Source: an uncultured Elusimicrobiales bacterium
Lineage (GTDB): Bacteria > Elusimicrobiota > Elusimicrobia > Elusimicrobiales > Elusimicrobiaceae
Length of the DNA: 64,000 nt
Direction: 5' to 3'
Assembly: GCA_934667625.1 (NCBI GenBank)
Contig: CAKUMH010000002.1
Coordinates: 101,712 to 165,711, forward strand
Shown: positions 25,876 to 34,184 of the stretch, piece after piece
Position numbering within the stretch: the first letter of the stretch is position 1
Layout: each line of letters opens with the position of its first letter
Program-made: the position numbers and the translations under genes
Notes under the pieces: model-generated
What the model saw: only the letters and a program-made list of their open reading frames with translations
The model's database searches: none
Told to the model about the DNA's origin: nothing

Positions 25876-26610
25876 ATGACAAAAATGACCCGTTTGGCTG
25901 TTTTACTATTTTGTTTTTGCTTCCCCCTGGCACTGCAGGCCGCGCAGGGCGATCCCATTAGCCTGGAAACACAGATTTTAGACGTTCCCACCGCCGAGAC
26001 CTTTGACCGCTACCAAGCCTCGTTTTTAACCCGCGCTTATGGCAACGGAGCCGTGATGGAATCCATTGATTTTGGCGTCTATCCGCGCATTAACATTGGG
26101 ATGAGCCTGGCTGCACATGAGCTTTTGGGCTCTTCCGACTCGGTGCGTGTGCTGGACCCGGACTTTCAAGCCAAATGGAAAATTTACGACGGGGATTTAT
26201 ACCTGCCCGCCATTGCTATCGGCTACGACGGCAGACGCTACGGATACGGTTTTAATGAACAGCGCGAATACGCCAACACCAAGCATTATTTAGACGACCG
26301 CAAGGGCGGATATCTGACGCTGTCTCGCGAAATTATTGTGCCGGGGTTACACGCCACGGCGGGGTTGAACTTTTCCGACTTTGACTGGGATGAGCTGCAT
26401 TGGTTCACCGGCGCGTACTATACGCTGGCCGAGAAAGTGAGCCTGCTTGCAGAGTGGGATAATATCCGCAACATGCGTGACTCCCGCTTGAACTTGGGGG
26501 CGCGGTTCTACTTACACCCCTCCTTGGCCTTGGACGGCATGGTGCGGCGTATCGGCCGCGGAGACGAAAGCGAACGCGTGCTGCAAATCCGCTACGTAAC
26601 CAATTTTTAA
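25876..26610 (+). CDS. Predicted outer-membrane beta-barrel protein
   Basis: A 244-residue exported protein with signal peptide (LAVLLFCFCFPLALQAA). The body has alternating hydrophobic/polar strands with aromatic girdles (DLYLPAIAIGYDGRRYGYGF, GGYLTLSREIIVPGLHATAGLNFS, LNLGARFYLHPSLALDGMVRR) and ends in an aromatic residue (RYVTNF), typical of Bam-assembled barrels. It resembles YjbH-like or other 10-12 strand barrels by pattern only. Position between a lipoprotein and a HAMP protein, upstream of a TolC-like gene, suggests an envelope system. Confidence 0.7.
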   Translation: MTKMTRLAVLLFCFCFPLALQAAQGDPISLETQILDVPTAETFDRYQASFLTRAYGNGAVMESIDFGVYPRINIGMSLAAHELLGSSDSVRVLDPDFQAKWKIYDGDLYLPAIAIGYDGRRYGYGFNEQREYANTKHYLDDRKGGYLTLSREIIVPGLHATAGLNFSDFDWDELHWFTGAYYTLAEKVSLLAEWDNIRNMRDSRLNLGARFYLHPSLALDGMVRRIGRGDESERVLQIRYVTNF

Positions 26611-26619
26611 GGGAAATTT

Positions 26620-27063
26620 ATGGAAGCCAACACCCCCAAACAACCGTTCCAAAGAAGAACGATTTTTATTAAAAAAAAGCTTCAGCTGCGCTATATGGCG
26701 CTGATTATTTTGAGCGTGTTGTGCGGCCTGGCCATTATGACGTTTGAGCTGACGGCCACGCTGAATGACTTGTTTGACCAATACCCCGTGTTGGTGCAGC
26801 CCATTTATGACCAGTTTATCCCCATTGCGGCCAGCTTTTTTTACAAAATAGCCATTTATTTGCTGTTTGTGGTGCTCATTTCGGCCATTCTTTCCCACAA
26901 AATGGCCGGCCCCGTTTACCGTTTTGAACAAACCTGCAAAGCCATTGCCAAGGGAGATTTCTCCCAGCGCGTACACTTGCGCCAAGGTGACCAGCTGACG
27001 GAACTGCAGGATGAATTTAATAAAATGATGGACCGCGTAGAAGCGGAAATAAAGAAAAAATAA
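26620..27063 (+). CDS. Membrane protein with a stand-alone HAMP domain
   Basis: 147 residues: a basic cytoplasmic start, transmembrane helix 1 (MALIILSVLCGLAIMTFELTA), a short periplasmic loop, transmembrane helix 2 (IAIYLLFVVLISAILSHKM), then a HAMP module (about 92-145: AGPVYRFEQTCKAIAKGDFSQRVHLRQGDQLTELQDEFNKMMDRV). There is no kinase, cyclase or methyl-accepting output domain; it ends right after the HAMP. Such proteins probably signal by docking to a partner, which is not identifiable here. Gaps of 9 and 20 bases to neighbours indicate an operon. Confidence 0.8.
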   Translation: MEANTPKQPFQRRTIFIKKKLQLRYMALIILSVLCGLAIMTFELTATLNDLFDQYPVLVQPIYDQFIPIAASFFYKIAIYLLFVVLISAILSHKMAGPVYRFEQTCKAIAKGDFSQRVHLRQGDQLTELQDEFNKMMDRVEAEIKKK

Positions 27064-27083
27064 ACTGCCGTAACGGGGGAAAA

Positions 27084-28376
27084 ATGAAGAAGATTTTGGC
27101 ACTTTTACTAGGGCTCGTTTGTGTGCAGTCTGCTTTTGCACAGAAAGAATACGGACTTAAGTTTTCCAGCTTAATTAACGACAATCTTACCTTGGAAAAC
27201 GCCATCCGGCTGGGACTGGAAAACAACTCGCAGTTCTTAACCGCCAAACAAGAGATTATCATTGCCGAACAAAAAGTGAGCGAGGCTAAATTCCGCTACC
27301 TGCCGCAATTCTCGTTGCAGGGCACCGGTACCTGGTACGATTTGGATTATCCGCTGGTACTGCCGGACGCCGTAGCCAACCGCTTTATTATGGGCAACGG
27401 CTTTTACGGCGACAAGGACCAGTTTTACGGGGTAGGCATTACCGCCACCCAATACTTGTACTCCGGCGGACGTATCAGCGGCACGCTTAAAATGGCACGG
27501 GCCAATTTAAAGCAGGCCCAGAGCCGCTACGAAACCATCAAAAATGCCGTAGTGCTGGATATTAAAAAGGCCTTTGCGGCGCTGCTTTATGCCCAACATA
27601 ATGCACAGCTCACACAAGAGGTGCTTACGCAGGCCGAGACCTTTGCCAAGCGCAAACCATCCGACGTGTGGAACCAAATCCGCCAGCAAGCCTTGCTGGC
27701 CCAACTCAAAAGCGCCCACCACCAGGCGCAGAGCGAGCTTAACAAGGCGCGCCTTCACATGCTGGTAAGCCTGAACAAAGAGCTTAATGCTCCCATTACC
27801 ATTACGGGCGACTTTTCTCCCCTTAAAACCGATTGGGACTTGCCGCACTTAAACCTGTGGGCCATGGAATTTAGACCCGAATTAAAATCCGCCATTTACG
27901 CCTTGGAGGCGGACAACATCGCCATTGATCTGGCCCTATCCAAACGCTACCCGGATATTATCCTGAATGCCTCTTACGAACGCCTGGGAGCCGACGACTT
28001 GGACGACGTAAACAAACAAGTCTCCCTAGCGGTGCGGCTGCCACTGCCGTACAATTTTTCCGAACAGATTGCTCAAAAAAAGGCGGAACAGCAAAAAAGC
28101 ACCCTGCGCAGAGCTGCTATTGAGGACAAAATCCACGTAGAAGTGGCGGAAAATTTTGAAAATATGCGCTTTTGGCAAGAAGAAGTGCTGGACCGCCAAG
28201 AGGCTTACCACACCCTGGCTCAACTGATCAAACAAGCCCCCTCCCCGCGCCCGGTAGAATCGCTGGAAGCTTTAAAAGCCTTTTTGGAAACGGCACAAGG
28301 ATATTTAAACGCACTGAAACAAAACCACACCGCCAAGGCGGAACTGGAATGGGCCATCGGCCAGGATTTACAATGA
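27084..28376 (+). CDS. TolC-like outer-membrane efflux protein
   Basis: 430 residues with a signal peptide (KKILALLLGLVCVQSAFA) and two OEP repeats rich in long coiled-coil helices: LTLENAIRLGLENNSQFLTAKQEIIIAEQKVSEAKFRYLPQFSL at the start and the second repeat from about 265 (RPELKSAIYALEADNIAIDLALSKRYPDIIL). TolC homologues form a trimeric barrel plus periplasmic tunnel for type I secretion or RND/ABC efflux. No adaptor or pump gene is adjacent, which is unusual; the partners must be elsewhere or the protein serves another role. Its stop overlaps the patatin start (ATGA). Confidence 0.88.
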   Translation: MKKILALLLGLVCVQSAFAQKEYGLKFSSLINDNLTLENAIRLGLENNSQFLTAKQEIIIAEQKVSEAKFRYLPQFSLQGTGTWYDLDYPLVLPDAVANRFIMGNGFYGDKDQFYGVGITATQYLYSGGRISGTLKMARANLKQAQSRYETIKNAVVLDIKKAFAALLYAQHNAQLTQEVLTQAETFAKRKPSDVWNQIRQQALLAQLKSAHHQAQSELNKARLHMLVSLNKELNAPITITGDFSPLKTDWDLPHLNLWAMEFRPELKSAIYALEADNIAIDLALSKRYPDIILNASYERLGADDLDDVNKQVSLAVRLPLPYNFSEQIAQKKAEQQKSTLRRAAIEDKIHVEVAENFENMRFWQEEVLDRQEAYHTLAQLIKQAPSPRPVESLEALKAFLETAQGYLNALKQNHTAKAELEWAIGQDLQ

Positions 28377-29332
28377 AACATTTGCTAAGCGGCCTGCTGG
28401 CCGCGCTGCTCCCGCTGATTCTGCCGCTTAGCGCCTCCTGTTTGCAGGTGCAGACGGAGGATGAGATCCTGCGGGATTTTTTATGGGAAAAATTTACCGC
28501 GCTCCCCAAACAGGAACGCCCCAAAGTGGGGGTGGCTCTTTCCGCGGGCGGAGTGCGCGGGTTTGCCCATGTAGGCATTTTGGAAGCCTTTGACAACGCC
28601 GGAGTGCCCATTGATTTTATGTCCGGCACGTCCATGGGGTCTGTGGTAGGCTCCCTGTATGCGGCCGGGCTTCCCACCGAAAAACTGTGGGAAATCAGCG
28701 AACACATGACGCTGGATAAAATTACGCCGGACTTTAACGTCATGGGCCTTCTGCGGTTTTTGGTAGCCAAACGCCTGCCCACTTCCGCCAATTTAGTTAC
28801 CTTTTTACACAGTCAAATCGGCGATATGCGTTTTGAAGAAATGAAGATTCCCTTCTCTTGTGCGGCCATGGATATTAAGACGGGAGAACGGGTGCTGTTT
28901 AACTCCGGGCCACTGGCTATTGCCGTGCGGGCCAGCATGAACCTGCCCGGCGTGTTTGAACCGGTGCAATACCGCCACCGCGCACTGGTGGATGGGGCCG
29001 TGGTGGACTACCTGCCCGTGGAAACCGTACGTGAAATGGGTGCCGATTATATCATTGCCTCGGTTACTCCGCCGGATTTTTATTCCACCACGCCACAATC
29101 CATTGCGGCCTACTTACTGCGCGTAGGAGATGTGCGCGGCGTGGCGATGATTGAGGAATCGGCCAAGAAGGCTAATTTTGTGCTGACCAACCGCGTGTTG
29201 GATACAGGCACCTTGGAGTTGGATAAATTACATAAAGCGGGAGAAGTGGGCATCCACGAGGCCTCCCGCCACTTGGGGGAACTGCAGGAGGATCTCCTGC
29301 TGTTTGCATTGCCTTATGTACTTAAACCGTGA
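28373..29332 (+). CDS. Exported patatin-like phospholipase (RssA/NTE type)
   Basis: A 319-residue esterase. Hydrophobic signal/anchor (KHLLSGLLAALLPLILPLSASC; the SASC could be a lipobox), then the patatin domain with oxyanion motif AGGVRGFAHVGIL, nucleophile Ser87 in GTSMGS, and catalytic Asp207 in VDGAVVDY: the Ser-Asp dyad is intact. The family hydrolyses phospholipid acyl chains; an exported form with TolC-like and barrel neighbours recalls envelope lipid turnover, but no POTRA/barrel is fused as in type Vd secretion. The start at 28373 is taken from the ATGA overlap with the TolC-like gene; the open frame farther upstream lies inside that gene. Confidence 0.88.
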   Translation: MKHLLSGLLAALLPLILPLSASCLQVQTEDEILRDFLWEKFTALPKQERPKVGVALSAGGVRGFAHVGILEAFDNAGVPIDFMSGTSMGSVVGSLYAAGLPTEKLWEISEHMTLDKITPDFNVMGLLRFLVAKRLPTSANLVTFLHSQIGDMRFEEMKIPFSCAAMDIKTGERVLFNSGPLAIAVRASMNLPGVFEPVQYRHRALVDGAVVDYLPVETVREMGADYIIASVTPPDFYSTTPQSIAAYLLRVGDVRGVAMIEESAKKANFVLTNRVLDTGTLELDKLHKAGEVGIHEASRHLGELQEDLLLFALPYVLKP

Positions 29333-30296
29333 GCTGTGTGTGCTGATTTGTTGTGGCCTGCTGGCGGGCGGATGTTCCACCGCACAGACAGGTCTGTTTG
29401 GCCTAGCCCCGCGCGGAGACCGCCAGGATTATACCCAAGCGCGTGATTTGTACGCCAGCGGGAAGTATCACCAGGCCATTACCAAGCTTTCGGAGTACAT
29501 CTATAAAACAAAAAACGTCAAACGGCGCGAAGCGCGCGCTTACCGCCTTCTGGGGATGAGTTACGAACAGCTGGGCAATTTAAGCAAGGCGCTGGACGTG
29601 TATTTGGAAGCGCTGGAGTTCCACCCGAAAAACATTCCCTTGCTGCTTTCGGCCGCCAGCTTGTACCAGCGGACAAATCTGACCGAACGCTCCATTGAAC
29701 TGTACGACCGTGCGTTGACCGAGGAACCGGACAATTTGGAAGCGCTGGCCGGACAGGCGGAAAATTATACAACCATGGGATTTTATTCCAAGGCGCGTTT
29801 GTTTTACGACAAATTCTTTGCACTCAATCCTTCGGCCGAACCCAAATATCGCGCGCGTTACGCCAACACCTTTTTGCGTCAGCGCAACTATCAGGATGCT
29901 TTTGTAAACATTACCATGGCCTTGACCGAGGAACCGAATTCGCCCGATTTTTGGCTCCTCAGCGCCAAAGCGGCCCGCGGGTTAGGACGCCCGCAGGAAG
30001 CGCTTAAAAACATAGAGGCCGCGCTTTTACTGGCCCCTGAACGCACCGATTTGCTGGCGCACAAGGCCTTATGGCTTTACGAAGCGGGAGCCTATGAGGC
30101 TTCCCGTCAAACGGCCCAACAAATTGCACGGCTAGACACCAACAGCCAGCTGGCGCTGTTTCTCCAAGCCATGGACGAATACCGGCTGGGAAATATCAAA
30201 AAAAGCAGACAACTTATCACGGCAGTATCGGACGGGAATAAAGATTCTTTTACCGGGCGTGTAGCGGAAGCACTCTTAAAACAAAACGCCAAATAA
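29316..30296 (+). CDS. TPR-repeat lipoprotein
   Basis: A 326-residue protein with lipobox LAGGC at about residue 20, then tetratricopeptide repeats from residue 40 to the end (examples: AYRLLGMSYEQLGNLSKALDVYLEALEFHPKN, SIELYDRALTEEPDNLEALAGQAENYTTMGFYSKARLFYDKFFALNPS). TPR scaffolds bind partner proteins; as a lipoprotein it would face the periplasm or outer-membrane inner leaflet. ATG 29316 is preferred over the upstream TTG 29304; it overlaps the patatin gene by 17 bases. Last gene of the envelope cluster, closed by a strong terminator. Confidence 0.85.
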   Translation: MYLNRELCVLICCGLLAGGCSTAQTGLFGLAPRGDRQDYTQARDLYASGKYHQAITKLSEYIYKTKNVKRREARAYRLLGMSYEQLGNLSKALDVYLEALEFHPKNIPLLLSAASLYQRTNLTERSIELYDRALTEEPDNLEALAGQAENYTTMGFYSKARLFYDKFFALNPSAEPKYRARYANTFLRQRNYQDAFVNITMALTEEPNSPDFWLLSAKAARGLGRPQEALKNIEAALLLAPERTDLLAHKALWLYEAGAYEASRQTAQQIARLDTNSQLALFLQAMDEYRLGNIKKSRQLITAVSDGNKDSFTGRVAEALLKQNAK

Positions 30297-30302
30297 GGTT
30301 TT

Positions 30303-30341
30303 AAAATCCCCCCTGTTCACCACGAACAGGGGGGATTTTTA
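30303..30341. terminator. Bidirectional terminator between the TPR gene and the tldE-like gene
   Basis: A 16-bp stem (30303-30318 with 30324-30339, loop ACCAC) is AT-flanked on both sides and sits between convergent genes. Confidence 0.92.
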
Positions 30342-31991
30342 TCAGTTAGGTTTGGTGACAAAAGGAGGTTTATCCGGCTTGGCATCGCTGGGAACGCCTT
30401 CCGCTTCCTGCAAGAGTAAAGAAGGTGTAATGACGGTAAAGCGGCGCAACGGGTCGCCCTCGTACGTTACCTCTGTGTTTCCGCCAGCGGCTACAATGTC
30501 CCGCAGGGAACGCTCGGAAAGAGACTGCAACTCCAGCCCAAACACCGGTTCTTTCCGTCCGTCTTGGGCATATACACGCCAGGCCCGGTTGGTAAGTGTG
30601 CCATCTTGGTTTTCAAAGGAATCCACTTCGTAGCAATACGCCAGGTCCCACTCGCGGCACAAAGTCACAAACTTTTGCTCCAGAGCTTCTAGCGCAAGGG
30701 TCTCCTTGGGCTGCACAAATACGTTCGTCAAGCTTTCGCGCGGATACGTGTAGGCAGATAAACGGGCGTGTCCGTTGCTGATTTGCCCTTTGTTGACCGG
30801 GCGGCGGGAAAGCGGTAATTCGCGCAGCTGCCCGCGGGCGGTAAGCGCCAATTTTTGGGACGGGACGCCTTCGTCGTCAATGGGGACATAAACCAAGGGC
30901 TTGCCTTCGTAGGAACGGGCCAACGGGTCCTCTATCATATCCACCACATTGGAAATTACGCGCAGGCCTTTTTTGTTGCGAAAGGACCCGGCACTGGCAT
31001 CATTGTCGTACTTATCTGAAAGCAAGGGCTTTACATTTTGCACCTGCCATACAAAATTTCCTTTTAAAAAGCGGGCCGCAGCAGCCGGACGCAACAGTAT
31101 CGGGCCCAAATAAGGTTCCGCCTTGTACGCCTGGTAGCGAAGAAAAATTTCTTTTAAAAACAGGTCTGTTTTTTGCGCCAATACTTCTTCGTCCGGAGTG
31201 AGGAAATTAGGCAAAGTAAGATTGGTGGATACCCGCTGTATGTACCCCTGTTGGTTGCGAAATTGGGCATACCACATGACGGTTGCCTTGGTGAACGGAA
31301 CTTGGTAGGCACCCCCCAAGCTGTTGAGATAAAAAGAATCTTCTTGCTGTAGGCTAAAAGACAAGGCGAAATTCTCCAGCCAAGCAATTCCTTTCCCCTT
31401 GGCAGAAAGTTCTTTGAGTGCGGACATCCATTTTTCTGCGTTGGGGGAAGGAAATTCCGAGAGAGCTTCAAAGTCGGTTCCCTGCGGAGCAGGCGTGACA
31501 TCAGGCAAGTTATCCGGCAAGTTTTTCTGCCGTTTATAAGCCTGCTTTTTTGCATAAGAATCCGATGATATCAGGTATTCTGCATCCGTGAGTTGCCACA
31601 GCGTCCGGCGAATGCCGTCATAGCTGTCCGCTACATTTTGCGCCTGCATAGGCTGGTAATAATAGCGATTGTTATCAAAACCGAACTGGTCATTTTTATC
31701 TGATCCTACCCCAAGCAATACAAGGGCCCCCAGCTGCGTATCTGGGAGGTTGGCAGAGGCATAGCTTTCCCCCAAAGAGGCCCTCCAAGAAATTTGGGTA
31801 GATTTAATCAGCTTGTAGGCCAAGTAGTAAGGAGTGGGAGAGCCTTTGGAACGTAATTTTTTAAGCGTGCGGGTCATTTCGTCTTGCATGGCCCGGAAAT
31901 AAATGTTGTCCGGTAAGGCAGAGGCTGTTTTGCCAGCCACGGCGGGAACCCAAAGCGCGCATAAGCAGAGTAACGTTAAAAATTTTCTCAT
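30342..31991 (-). CDS. Exported TldE/PmbA-like protein
   Basis: 549 residues with a signal peptide (RKFLTLLCLCALWVPAVAG). The second half matches the PmbA/TldD beta-rich fold: NKKGLRVISNVVDMIEDPLARSYEGKPLVYVPIDDEGVPSQKLALTARGQLRELPLSRR, the place where TldE carries its substrate-channel loop. The metal motif HExxxH is absent, as in the non-catalytic TldE partner. In E. coli the TldD/TldE heterodimer is a cytosolic metalloprotease on unfolded peptides; here both partners have export signals. It starts within 4 bases of the end of the TldD-like gene, an operon. A long N-terminal region (about 25-250) is not recognisable. Confidence 0.82.
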   Translation of the reverse strand: MRKFLTLLCLCALWVPAVAGKTASALPDNIYFRAMQDEMTRTLKKLRSKGSPTPYYLAYKLIKSTQISWRASLGESYASANLPDTQLGALVLLGVGSDKNDQFGFDNNRYYYQPMQAQNVADSYDGIRRTLWQLTDAEYLISSDSYAKKQAYKRQKNLPDNLPDVTPAPQGTDFEALSEFPSPNAEKWMSALKELSAKGKGIAWLENFALSFSLQQEDSFYLNSLGGAYQVPFTKATVMWYAQFRNQQGYIQRVSTNLTLPNFLTPDEEVLAQKTDLFLKEIFLRYQAYKAEPYLGPILLRPAAAARFLKGNFVWQVQNVKPLLSDKYDNDASAGSFRNKKGLRVISNVVDMIEDPLARSYEGKPLVYVPIDDEGVPSQKLALTARGQLRELPLSRRPVNKGQISNGHARLSAYTYPRESLTNVFVQPKETLALEALEQKFVTLCREWDLAYCYEVDSFENQDGTLTNRAWRVYAQDGRKEPVFGLELQSLSERSLRDIVAAGGNTEVTYEGDPLRRFTVITPSLLLQEAEGVPSDAKPDKPPFVTKPN

Positions 31992-33691
31992 TTTTTATCT
32001 CCTTTCCCCGTTGCGGCAGGAGGCGGAAGCACGGGCGGCTTGACCGCACTTTTGGCCGTATGTTCAAACTCCAGGGTTTTAAACAACACACTGGGTGCAA
32101 TGGCGGAAACGGGCACCCAGCCCGATTCCGCGCCACAGGAACCGTTAAAGACGGCGTAATCATCGGATGCAGCTAAAATTTGTGCAAAACTGACAAGCGG
32201 GGTTCCCACCAAGTCCGCCCCGCGAATGATTTCTTTTTTACCGTCCGGATAAACGCGGTAGACCAGTTTGGGCTCCAACTTAAACACCTGCGGGAGACCT
32301 GTGTCCGTCATGGTAAACCCGCCGGAGAGGTCCTCCACAATCAGCCCGTACGGCTTGCCCTGGCGATTAATTTCCTCCACCAGCATCTTTTCCAGCGTTT
32401 CGTATGGAACGGTTTCGCTGGCCATCACCCGCGTGTTGCCCATACGCGCCACCGCACGCTGGGCGATCTCGCGGCGACCGTGACCGTTTGAGGAGGGAAA
32501 GCCCTTGATTGGACTAGAGGACATCAGAAATTCTTTGAGTACGCCATTTTCCACCAGTGTTACGGGGCGGACCTTGACGCCTTCGTCGTCGTATTCATAA
32601 AATCCACGCAGGGGAATGCCCTTAAAAGAGGGCAAGGTCGCGTCATCCACTATGCTAATAAAAGGCGCGGTAACCTGCTGACCGATTTTAGAGGTAAAGG
32701 TGCGCCCAAAGGAGTCTTCCTTTTGGCGGTGGCCTTCCATACGGTGGCCTAGCACTTCGTGCACAAAAACGCCCATGGCCCGGTTCTTTAAAATGGTGGG
32801 AACCGTCAGCGGGTCGGCAAGTGGGGCACGAGAGAGCAATTCTAGCTCGGTTAACGACTGCCGAATGTCTGCCGTCAACTGTTCCTCAGAAGGAAGATCT
32901 TTCCCGTCCAGCATATCATAGGTATTGGTGCGGGAAATTTCTAATCCGTCCGCCGTTTTGCCCATTAGCGAATAGAGCAGCCGAAAGCGAATCCAGGGCG
33001 TTTTTAAGCGTGTTCCCTGCGAATCGGCAAAATAGCGATGGCCAAAGCTGCCTGTAAAATCAAAATCCGCATTCAACACAACCGGACTTTCCTGTACCAA
33101 GCGGGAGACCTTCACCAGCAAACGCTCCACCTGGTCCAAATCAACGGACGGCGCTTGCTGCGTGCGGCAGAAGGAAACTTGCGGGGGAAGCACAAAATCA
33201 GGGGAATCATCCATGCGGCGGGAAGCTGTTTGCACATCGGCCTGCACACGTCCATAATCCTGCTGGACGCGTTTGACAGCCCGCTGCGTCAGCCGCCAAA
33301 TGGCCGTGGTAAAAGCTTTTCCGTCCCCCTCAATTACGGGGACAATACCCGACACGGAAGAATAATCGTTACTACCATTTTTGAGTTTACGCGTATTATC
33401 TAGCGCCGGGCTGCCCACACGAATTTGCACATCAAAATCATCCACCGGATAAATAGCCCGGTCCAACACGCCGCCGTCCGCCACCCGCAAGGCAAATCCC
33501 GTGCCCTCCAAGTACCCATAGACCATATAATAAACCGGCGGTTTTTGTTTTTTGAGTGCTTTAAACTCGCGTTTGAGTTCCGCCGACATTAACTGGAGCG
33601 GGCGCTCTTGCGCGGCCACGCAATTTTCAACTGCCAAGGCTTGCCCGGCACCAAATAAAACCAACCCCAGGCAAAAAAGGCCCCTTCGCAT
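31988..33691 (-). CDS. Exported TldD-like metalloprotease
   Basis: 567 residues with a signal peptide (RRGLFCLGLVLFGAGQALA). The catalytic motif HEVLGH (His311-Glu312...His316, followed by RMEGH) matches TldD's HExxxH. Further TldD marks are VVDDATLPSFKGIPLRGFYEYDDEGVKVRPVTLVENGVLKEFLMS (here SIVDDATL), the SSNGHGRRE loop, and the C-terminal LVGTPLVSFAQILAASDDYAVFNGSCGAESGWVPVSAIAPSVLF. It is longer than cytosolic TldD (about 480). Start 33691 is set by GGAGGAG; the upstream extension overlaps the tRNA-Thr region and is rejected. It probably forms a periplasmic heterodimer with the next gene. Overlap of 4 bases. Confidence 0.87.
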   Translation of the reverse strand: MRRGLFCLGLVLFGAGQALAVENCVAAQERPLQLMSAELKREFKALKKQKPPVYYMVYGYLEGTGFALRVADGGVLDRAIYPVDDFDVQIRVGSPALDNTRKLKNGSNDYSSVSGIVPVIEGDGKAFTTAIWRLTQRAVKRVQQDYGRVQADVQTASRRMDDSPDFVLPPQVSFCRTQQAPSVDLDQVERLLVKVSRLVQESPVVLNADFDFTGSFGHRYFADSQGTRLKTPWIRFRLLYSLMGKTADGLEISRTNTYDMLDGKDLPSEEQLTADIRQSLTELELLSRAPLADPLTVPTILKNRAMGVFVHEVLGHRMEGHRQKEDSFGRTFTSKIGQQVTAPFISIVDDATLPSFKGIPLRGFYEYDDEGVKVRPVTLVENGVLKEFLMSSSPIKGFPSSNGHGRREIAQRAVARMGNTRVMASETVPYETLEKMLVEEINRQGKPYGLIVEDLSGGFTMTDTGLPQVFKLEPKLVYRVYPDGKKEIIRGADLVGTPLVSFAQILAASDDYAVFNGSCGAESGWVPVSAIAPSVLFKTLEFEHTAKSAVKPPVLPPPAATGKGDKK

Positions 33692-33735
33692 ATCTCCTCC
33701 GTGAGTTGCTGCAGCAGACAACCCGTTCAAAAAAT

Positions 33736-33741
33736 GATAAT
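33736..33741 (+). promoter_or_regulatory. Candidate -10 of tRNA-Thr
   Basis: GATAAT (33736-33741), about 20 bases before the mature tRNA 5' end, in the divergent region with the tldD-like gene. Confidence 0.35.
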
Positions 33742-33760
33742 ATACATATAAGCATTTTTT

Positions 33761-33833
33761 GCCGAGATAGCTCAACTGGCAGAGCAACGGTTTTGTAAAC
33801 CGTAGGTTGTGGGTTCGACTCCCATTCTCGGCT
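33761..33833 (+). tRNA. tRNA-Thr(UGU)
   Basis: Acceptor GCCGAGA pairs with TCTCGGC; the anticodon loop TTTGTAA gives anticodon UGU; the T-arm GTGGG-TTCGACT-CCCAT is canonical. CCA is not encoded. It is followed by a terminator and then by the structured element described separately. Confidence 0.97.
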
Positions 33834-33902
33834 TATTATAATCCGCCTTTTAGGCGGATTTTTTGTTTTATGCCGAGAAAGCAGGCAAACTACTTTGCCT
33901 GC
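33821..33902 (+). repeat. Direct repeat, left copy (tRNA 3' end, terminator, hairpin)
   Basis: Begins in the T-arm of tRNA-Thr, runs through the 9-bp terminator (33840-33860) and a 9-bp hairpin (33881-33902). It recurs at 34027-34107 with about four differences. Confidence 0.92.
33840..33866 (+). terminator. Terminator of tRNA-Thr
   Basis: AATCCGCCT and AGGCGGATT arms with a TTT loop and a T run. Confidence 0.88.
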
Positions 33903-34039
33903 GCTGGGAGGAGAAGCCCGGAGCGATGTTTTTGTTTGCACACATAACAGTTCCACGGTGTGCAAGGCAAAAACCGCGAGGGCCGGCCCGGAGGCATTTT
34001 ACGTCAGTAAAATGACCGCAGGGGACCCCATTCTCGGCT
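33872..34039 (+). ncRNA. Candidate tRNA-linked structured element (Thr type)
   Basis: A 168-base segment that opens with GCCGAGA (copy of the tRNA acceptor 5' strand) and closes with the tRNA-Thr 3' end (13 of 13 bases identical at 34027-34039), so a 7-bp acceptor-like stem can close it. Inside: hairpin 33881-33902; an inverted T-arm copy at 33905-33915 (9 of 11); a conserved block at 33922-33938; a nested hairpin with arms GTTTTTG/CAAAAAC and TTGCACAC/GTGTGCAA; CCGCGAG at 33974-33980; hairpin CATTTTAC/GTAAAATG around CGTCAG at 34002-34007. The same blocks at similar spacing occur after the CAU tRNA near 63.7-63.9 kb. Whether it is transcribed as an RNA or is a DNA-level mobile element is open. 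Confidence 0.5.
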
Positions 34040-34107
34040 TATTATAATCCGCCTTTTAGGCGGATTTTTTGTTTTGGCCGAGAAAGCAGGCAAACTGCTT
34101 TGCCTGC
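34027..34107 (+). repeat. Direct repeat, right copy
   Basis: Second copy of the tRNA-Thr 3' end, its terminator (34046-34068) and the hairpin with arms 34086-34094 and 34099-34107. About 95 % identical to 33821-33902, offset 206 bases. It fills most of the gap to the TerC gene. Confidence 0.92.
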
Positions 34108-34142
34108 CCATTTTTCAAACACACCCGCGACTCCCCGCAAAT

Positions 34143-34151
34143 TGCTATAAT
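34143..34151 (+). promoter_or_regulatory. Extended -10 promoter of the TerC-family gene
   Basis: TGCTATAAT, hexamer 34146-34151. The start point near 34158 gives a leader of about 27 bases. Confidence 0.5.
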
Positions 34152-34184
34152 TTTTATTATTCTTGCTTGGGGCAATTTATATTT

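Noticed and set aside
33627..33965. Minus-strand open frame of 112 codons across tRNA-Thr
   Set aside because: It is antisense to the tRNA gene and its sequence is the usual artefact of a translated tRNA complement; no ribosome-binding site.
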